Below, in pieces: positions 56,517-64,000 of a DNA stretch of 64,000 bases. Both the position numbers and the translations under genes were made by a program. Positions within the stretch are counted from its first letter, which is position 1. Every line of letters begins with the position of its first letter. The notes under the pieces are model-generated. The model did not search any database. It had not been told where the DNA came from and saw nothing but the letters and a program-made list of their open reading frames with translations. Source of the stretch: Xylaria sp. FL1777 (lineage: Eukaryota; Ascomycota; Sordariomycetes; Xylariales; Xylariaceae); assembly GCA_022578965.1 (NCBI GenBank), contig MU400532.1, forward strand, positions 62,001 to 126,000, read 5' to 3'.

Positions 56517-58729
56517 CATTGCCATGTATTTCCTAAGCTCCCTGCTCCGATGCAAGGCGATTCTTATCATGGGAAGATTCTCAATCCGTGCTAGTCTACT
56601 CAGTAAGTGGACTGGCCGCACATGGGTGTAGGTTGGAGCCGGGGTACAGACTCGTCACAGGGGTGGTCCTTGTGCAAGTCTACACCACATCTAATGTTGG
56701 TGCCGAGTACTGTACGGTTTACCGACAGGGCTTCGAGGCTTTGACAATGTACCCTACTTAGGGATAGGTTAAAGAATGTACAGTATGCAAGTCTGTTGTG
56801 TAAGTACTCCGCCTGAGCTACCTAAAGTTGATGTGAAGTCACTGCAGAGAGATATATATATCAACAAGCATATGTAGCAGAATAGCAAAACAGGATACCA
56901 ATTGGCATACTTCGCAGCCTTACGGCCCGGGCCTATCAGCACCTGCCCGTTAAATGTTCTCTCTAAGCAGTATACAGAACATCGTGATAGACTGCTAGAA
57001 GTCGTCGAGGTGTTGGTAGTATACGGGCACCTGAACCCAGAGCCAGATACAAGGCAGGAAGGCTAGTGATGTCTCGTCCCTACGGTGTTGGTCTTTCACA
57101 CGGCCCCTTGAAGTTCGCTGCCTGCCACTTCTACGAAGCTGACCATATGATACCTAAAATTGGTGGGGATTTTCGGGTACCAATACACAGGAGCTTGGAG
57201 GATTTCGCTGGTGACTCCAAGCTTGGCTCAAGTATCGACCTGGCAAAAAATGAAGGCATCGTGATGGAGCTCCTAGCCCATACTCGCTGGGTGCGGAGTG
57301 TACACGTAAGTCGGCATGCAGTTCGCATAGGTAGACATGATCATTCGGGCGGTGAGAAGAACGCGTGACATATGGGGGCAGATGAGGTTGGATCGTACCG
57401 CGTAGTGTACGCAGTAGTGGACGCTGCATACTCAGTAGTCCCTAGTGTATGCCTGGAGGTGGACATGTGCGGTTGACCGAAGAGGTAAAGACGACTACGA
57501 TATTTTCTTGGCCATGTGCAGTTCAGCAATAAGCCGTTTACTATATAAGTCCTAGTCGATCGGCAAGCCCTGGGGCTAGTGATGCAATACACGAGCAGAG
57601 ATATGAAATGTAACTGCATAACTGTAGTGTACATCCACCGTCGGTGGCAGGTCGTCACTGGCTGGCTTCTTGGTCACGAGCCCACCGTTGGGTTAAACGG
57701 TCTGGTGTAGGAGAATCAGGCCATGATGAGTTGCAAGTAGTCATCGTAGAAGTAGAATGCTAATCATCACTCTAGACGTCATTCCTGGGGACGATCCATG
57801 GTAAAGCATCACACATAAGGGTTGATCTGTTAAGATAGGACGGCACTAGAGTCTCTTGTATTGCTACTTAATACACACAGATACTACTGGAATACTGTTG
57901 GACAAGATGAGTTAGGACCATAATAACATCGTGACTCGGGACGGGAAGATGAAACGGGTGGGTTTTTCTGGGTCGAAGTTCGACTAATGTGACCTCAACA
58001 GCGGTAATGACGAGCTTGAGGAGCTGGGATCAGGGAGGACCCATACTAGCCAGCACATCCCACATTGTATGTACATATCAACACGCAGGTGATACATAAT
58101 AATATGTATCATGTATAACCCGTCACCTCCAGCTCATCATCATAGGTTGGGGCACTTCGAGATTACCAGTAGCCGACTCGTCTAAGCCCGAGGGACCGGG
58201 GTATGCTACACGACGACGCATTGCATTGCCCAAGGAAATTTAGAAATTAAAATGGAAAGAAAAAACGAAGAACTTCGAGCCTGTTCGTGGTTACGTTACC
58301 ACCACGAGGAGTGCAAGTCGGTAGCGTTCGCAAGCCCAGAACGCTCTCCCAAACCTGGTCACGATCGAAAGACACCCCTTCGGCGGCCACACCGCGGAAA
58401 GCGGGAGGCATGCTCTTTAGCTGCTGGGGACTAAGCCTGCACGCAATACTTGTACGCTACCAGCCTACGCTCGACGGCAGTTCTCGACGATGGTGCAAAG
58501 CGCGTACTGTGCTACGTGTTTCTGGAGTGTACCCAAGATGAGCTGAGAGGGCGGCGGCGGTACACTAGGCGGCACACTACACGCTATGTGCAGTCTTAAC
58601 TCACCCTACCCCCTGCGAGATCATCTCCGTCGTTATTAGCAATACCGTTTTGATAATAGGCAGCATGGCGGGCACAACCGCCCGGGGCCCTCGAGCTTCT
58701 AGCGTCTTATGCAATAGCTCCAGTACACT

Positions 58730-58780
58730 ACACGACACTACTTACACGACACTACTTACACGACACTACTTACACGACAC
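58730..58780 (+). repeat. 14-bp tandem repeat, 3.6 copies
   Basis: ACACGACACTACTT is repeated perfectly at 58730, 58744 and 58758, followed by a partial ACACGACAC to 58780. Confidence 0.9.
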
Positions 58781-58978
58781 CCCTACTCCGTAGCATCATG
58801 TATGCGTGACTTTGCGCGACAGGTCGGATCAAGCCGTCAGGTACCAACCAACACGCGAGTGGTCAAGCGTGGGGAGCTGATTCCAGCCCAACGCCGCCGA
58901 AGCGGTGTCGCATCGCAGCCTTCCTTGTCAGTATTACGCAGGGCCGCAGGAGGATCGCCGACACAGCCAGACCTTTGG

Positions 58979-58999
58979 CACACACACACACACACACCT
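58979..58999 (+). repeat. (AC)n microsatellite
   Basis: About ten uninterrupted CA dinucleotides in gene-free DNA. Confidence 0.8.
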
Positions 59000-60073
59000 G
59001 TACATGCGTTTAGTATCGCGCGTGCTGCTGTTCAGCATGTATTTGCGGGGCATGATGAAGCCATGGATTGGATCATCAAGCTCCCCTTCTGTCGCAGGCA
59101 TGGCAGCTTCACCAATCGCTGGCCGGGGTGCAATCATTTCACACCCGAAGCGGCCGGCCCTATCTGGCGGTATTTAGCCCTTGACAAGTACATTGCTGTC
59201 TGTCCTGCGGCACAGTACGATCCAAGAAGAAAAGCTGCAGACTCTGGTCACGACGTACACTAAGTTCTCGGTGTGAGATCCAGCGCCACGGTGAGGGCCC
59301 GAAAAAAACGACCGAGAGCCGTTGGAGTCCAAGTAAAGGTAGGTATTCAGCCTGTGTCGTGGAAGTCCTACTCTACGATGGGTACCTACAGTATTAGGTG
59401 TACCCCCATTATGTGTCTTCCCAGCGACGATCCATGAGCAATGAACTGCATACAGTAAGCGTGTAACGTAGACCACCGTCTACTAGAAGAAGTTGGGCTC
59501 ACAAGCCACCGCATTGACGCTTTGCATGTGTGCGTGCGTTGTTGTATCTGCCAAGCCACCAGAGGCAGGCTGATTCTTCCTTTGATGAGCATGCCCGTCA
59601 CCCTTTTAAAGCAGTTACAGTGGTTTCTGCGGACTTCCCGCTGAGGATGTAGGTACCTACGTAATAGATAATGATGTATATTTATACTGATTATAGCCTA
59701 TATAGAGTACATGTACAGTGTACTGTATATACTCTGTATGTAGTGTATACTACGTTGATGAAAAGTGTGCTTCCGTCCTGCCTTACCAACTGCGGCCATC
59801 CATGCGACCGCAAGGAGAGAGTAAACCCCATACTGCGTACTTAGGTATCAGTAGCAGACACTATTGCTCTCGCGAGAGATTACATTATTAGTGCGGAAAT
59901 GGCCAACGCCTGGCTTGACCCCATAACAGTATCCATAATAAGCGTCAGGGTTCTTGTCCCGATTTCATCAAACCCAGGCGTTTGGGTAAGGAACCACAAT
60001 CTAAGCCACCTCGGGAGTAGTGTCGCTTGTGCGGCAAGTGGCGATGTATCTAGCGTAGTATGGGTGCGTATGC

Positions 60074-60100
60074 TTTTTTTTTTTTTTTTTTTTTTTTTTT
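60074..60100 (+). repeat. 27-base poly-T tract
   Basis: An uninterrupted T run, followed by a C/T-rich segment. Read from the other strand it is a poly-A, which could mark the tail of a retroposed element, but no element body is recognisable next to it. Confidence 0.8.
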
Positions 60101-63100
60101 CCTCTTCTCTTTTCTTATCTTTGGACTGTAAAATAACCGTGTCGCGAGTAAGGCGGTACTCCAAATCCCCAGCCTCAGTGACTAATCCGTTGTGGTCACT
60201 GCGGGATGCGACCAAGGCAGTTAGTTAAAATAACATGTCATCTCGACGATATCATATCCGCGCGCCAAGGTCGTATTCTAATAAACTGCATGCCATGTCA
60301 CATTTGGCGATCACACTATATGCAATTAAAACGGCAGTTTGCGATCTACCTATAGCTGGGTTCTGGCTGGGGGAGAATGTGACCATGGCCCCGGTGCCTC
60401 TCATAACCCTTGCTATAAGCCAAGCAAAGCCTGATATGAGGAGGGAGAAAGCGGCCAACTGGCCAACTGGCGTCCATCGACCGTACCGTATTAATGTCCT
60501 GGACACAGCATACGTGATGGAGTGAGCAGCACTCTGAGCAGTACTGGTACCCTAAGCTTTCTTTCGGATTTGGAATTTGCTTTTTGATGATATTGCTTTT
60601 CATTCGGCTGGGATATACCTTGCATAGCCCGGCAAGGATGTCCGAGCCATTCGAAAATAGGAAACCCAATGGAGCATTGTTATATTAAACCATGTTACTG
60701 TACATTTTGTACGTCTCATCATGCATGGTGCTGCTGCAAAGAATCATCTGCGTCATTCCGAGGCTACGCTAGTCGTCAACAAAGATAAGTTGTTGCCCTT
60801 CTCCAGCCCACAACTATCCATCGGGTGTGCCAGCACGTGGTTTGCCCGATATGTCCCAGACTACCTTGCCTTAATCAAACCCATGTCCATGTTGCATAGC
60901 GGTCAAACAATCGCACGCGCCACGAGAATACACGATGGCACCGTTAGACGACAGAGCAAGGCACGGCACGCTACGCGGAATGAACGGCCAACGATCCCAG
61001 CTTGTTTTTGCCTGACAAGGTCAGATTATCAGCCGCAAAGCCCTCTGAGACGCAGAGGCTGTCAGATACCGGCATGTATTCGTGTGTTTCATTCGAGAAG
61101 CTTGACAACTACGCCTAGTAGCTAAACTAATCTAGTGTACGTTACCTATGTATATATGTAAGACACCCAGACTCAAGGCTCCGCTGTCGTCAGTCTTGCC
61201 CGGCCCGTTCCATATTGCGTAGTGGAAGAAGCATGGGACCAATAAGTAATGAATGGTAAACACTACACACTACCTACGCAATAGACTACTTCGTACGTGT
61301 ACTACGCTGGCGGTGTCTGGCGATTATACTGAAAGGTAGCGCGCACACTCTAGTCCCTTGTCAGTGGATGATTGGGAATACCACACTCTTGTCATGATAA
61401 CTCCCGTGTGCGTCGAGTCAACGCTGTCAACCCAGTGATTCGTCCTGGTTGCTGCCGAGCTCCGCATCTTGATCGGGGAGCAGAACGGGTCCCCATATGC
61501 GTACAAAATCTCAAAGTATGGCATGCAGAATGCATCTGCAGCTAAGAAATGACTGCAGCAGGCCTGCAGCTCGAGAGAACAGGGGTCGAAGAACCATTGC
61601 TGAACCATGATTGCCTTGGCCTGACCTGCTAATTACACTAGTATACCCTTGTAGGATGCACTAGTATACACTACACACTCGTGTTTCTGGTCTAGTGTGC
61701 TGTTGGACAAGTGGTTGATGTTTCCAGAAGCAAGCTGTCACTTATCGAATTCTGAGCCACCTGAATAACCACGCGGAACACGGGATCGGAACACCAGTAA
61801 TAGCGACCATCACCGTATTCATGCCAACGAGTAGTGTGATACAACCCCAAGTCATTTCAGAAGCACGGGAAGAGAGTGTGAAGAGTAGACTATCTACAAG
61901 TGTGACGAATAGAAAACGAACTCTTGTTCTGTTGCCCCAGGCTCAATTTAATTAGCCTCTGTGCCAATTTCATTGAAGCTATTTCAACTCAACACTTCGT
62001 AGCTCCGCTATTTCGAACTTTTGCGTCTCCCAACCTGCCCAGTTCCGGCCCAGCAGACGGCCCAACAGAGGGCCCAGCATTCAGATTTCGTGCACTAAGG
62101 AGTGGCCGTGCAAATGGCGGGGAAAGATGATCAGGTTCGTCACCCAGAGAAAATCCGACAGTCATCAAATCCAACCGAACCATGCTTTTTGGGCCCGGGT
62201 TGCTTCCCCTAGCTTGCCTTTGCCACCAGTAACCATCGCCCAGCCCTGTGGTTCAGCTAACACTGTATGATACAGTGTAGAGACGCCTCGTTACCATGCT
62301 GTCCTGTGCAAGAAAGTGTTATGCGTAGTGTGCTATAGTTAGCATAGCTTTGCCGTTCGCCGACAGCGGGAATCCTCACGGGCAAAAAAAAAAGTACGGT
62401 ATGTTCAAGTTTGGATAACTGCATTTGTTATGATACGAACAGAACACGAACCTCCTTGTACTCGCTATTAGCCGCAGACAATCCTCCAAATGACGCCATC
62501 TGGCCCAAGTAAGCCTCTTGTCTAGTCCGAGTTCCTCAATAATGGAAACAAGGATTTGCTAGTCGAATGTAGCTAGAGAAACTGAACTCTATACTTACGT
62601 ACGTATCTTATACATGTAAAGCTCCATAGGTAGGTATATCAAGTAAATGTCACTTTTCTTACTACAAATAGAACTTTAAACGCCGATTAAAACATCATTT
62701 GTCTAACTATTCTTTTTTGATAAATCTATACAATTCTACAACATTGGCGATCCTACGTTGTTTTCGAGGTTGTAATTGTTACGTGACGGGACTTCTTTTA
62801 TTTCCTTTTTTTTTTCTTGTTACCTACGTATGGTATCCCTTTTTTTTTTCTCCCTAAACCATCAACCAACCTTTGCTAGTCATCTGGTGGTACGCCAAGT
62901 GGGGATGCTAGAATTTGACGTGTCAATATTTCACCTTGCCGGCTTTCCTTTCTCAGGGGACCAGATCTCAGATGAGACAGTTCGACCGCATCAGCTCGTA
63001 GTCATGTGGTTGGGGTGGTGGTGGTGGTTGGGTCTCATACGCACATGGACGGAATGGCACATAACACACATCCAGAATGATTATCAGATTCAATCTTGCG

Positions 63101-63595
63101 GCCTGACCACAGTCTTATCATGGCCCCACCGCTGGCTGATCTTTCTTTTTCATCGTATCATAGCGTTCCCTCAACCCAGCTGCGCTTATCCAGTGAGGCC
63201 AGAGGCTGCATGGTGGCTGCATTCCCTCTGTAGCACGACATGCGCCATATGCCCATATGCCATATGCCAAGCCCCCAAGATAGACGTATACATGCTTAGC
63301 AGACGAGTGCGAGTGCGCTCTCTTCCGCCGGCGTCTTGCGCCTGCGGGGACTAACGTCCGTTGCCGGCCAAGGCCCGGCCAGAACAAGAGAAGCTTCATC
63401 GACGACGATACCTAGCCCTACACCGACATTGCAGTACGGCCGTGGCTGTCGCATGGGAGAAACAGTACCGTGCATGAAAACGGGTCGCATGAACTCTTCT
63501 AGGGTTCGCTCAGTACACTAGGCGAGGTGGACGATAGTCGTTCAAAGAGTCTATGCGCAAAAAGCGGTCACCGTATCGGACGAGCCGTCTATACT

Positions 63596-63662
63596 ATTAC
63601 TACTACCTGCTACCTATTGCTACCTGTTGCTACCTACTAGATACTACCTGCCTACTGCTACA
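63596..63662 (+). repeat. CTACCT/CTACTG imperfect tandem words
   Basis: Imperfect repeats of CTACCTGTTGCTACCT type, part of the TAC-rich word family dispersed through the intergenic DNA of this window. Confidence 0.6.
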
Positions 63663-64000
63663 CTAACAGCCTGCACGCGACTCTACGGCGGTGAGGGTAG
63701 GTGGCATGATATTTGTTCACGATGTTTCGATCCCGCTCCCCACTGACTAACAGCTTGGATGAGCGGTCAGCCAGCGCTCTCTGTACAATTGATATCATGG
63801 CGACGACTCGTCGACTAACAACCTGATTCTCAGCTGCACCTGAGGGTCCGACCGGGCTCGTATGCCCAAGCGTCGTCTTGTTAATTGGTGGTCATCACCG
63901 TGATTGACGTTTAACCTGTCGTCGCCCGTATCTGGGTTTCATCAGTTTACCTCTTTGAAGTACCTAAGACCTGCCTAAGACCTAGAGGAGAAAATCATGC

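Larger units (their letters stand above)
56517..64000. other. 7.5-kb gene-free right end
   Basis: I find no gene I can support. The longest frames (about 100-190 codons) have skewed composition and no motif. Contents: TAC/GTA-type words throughout, a 14-bp tandem repeat at 58730-58780, an (AC)n run near 58980, a 27-base poly-T at 60074-60100, and TACC/CTACCT-rich DNA at 63596-63662. Confidence 0.5.

Noticed and set aside
59880..60228. ORFs with poly-Phe / poly-Lys
   Set aside because: Created by the 27-base poly-T tract.
62776..63354. 192-codon frame near the right end
   Set aside because: Phe-run start from a poly-T tract, Trp/Cys-rich unnatural composition, an equally open opposite strand, and no family resemblance.
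1..64000. CRISPR arrays, bacterial operons, ribosome binding sites, 5S/18S/28S rRNA genes, telomere repeats
   Set aside because: I looked for regularly spaced repeats, rRNA landmarks and TTAGGG arrays and saw none; the gene structures are eukaryotic.

Overview
The window reads as nuclear DNA of a filamentous ascomycete (Pezizomycotina; a Sordariomycete is my best guess, inferred from style rather than shown). The evidence is short GT-AG introns of about 45-150 nt with CTAAC-like branch sites, fungal gene families (GH55 exo-glucanase, AKR1, ERG24, fungal CorA-like, MARVEL, fungal SDR and MDR enzymes), long intergenic spacers and a cytosine-poor AT isochore.

Layout. 1-~5250 is an extremely AT-rich block with no believable gene, carrying tandem repeats and decayed direct repeats whose differences are mostly C-to-T/G-to-A. 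It ends abruptly about 100 bp before the first gene. 5.3-16.2 kb: MARVEL membrane protein (-), four-exon CorA-like protein without the GMN motif (+), APH-type kinase-like protein (+), orphan polytopic membrane protein (-), one doubtful small ORF. 16.58-17.0 kb: a duplicated tRNA-shaped unit. 17.3-26.7 kb is the housekeeping core: cystathionine beta-synthase (+), SRP receptor beta (-), AKR1-type palmitoyltransferase (+, five exons), a decayed serine peptidase of the proline-iminopeptidase type, and a short-chain dehydrogenase (-). 26.7-33.1 kb has no recognisable gene. 33.1-45.4 kb: Arg/Ser-rich conserved-type protein (+), MDR oxidoreductase (-) divergent from C-14 sterol reductase ERG24 (+), and a ten-exon secreted GH55 exo-beta-1,3-glucanase (+). 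47.4-49.7 kb: an MFS sugar transporter with one exon junction that does not keep frame. 53.8-56.5 kb: bZIP transcription factor (-) with a remarkable ~1 kb ATG-free leader. 55.7-64 kb otherwise holds no recognisable gene.

The genes do not form one pathway. Loose functional groups are membrane/secretory housekeeping (SRPRB next to AKR1, sharing a divergent promoter), ergosterol synthesis (ERG24), cysteine/transsulfuration (CBS), and carbohydrate use (GH55 glucanase followed 2 kb later by a hexose-type transporter). I found no convincing new multi-gene system. The items most worth a second look are the ATG-free bZIP leader with an overlapping upstream ORF, the tRNA-shaped duplicated unit, the RIP-like signatures in the isochore and in the peptidase pseudogene, and the broken exon junction in the sugar transporter. 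All exon models were derived by hand from splice signals, frame continuity and family resemblance; none was checked by alignment or RNA data.
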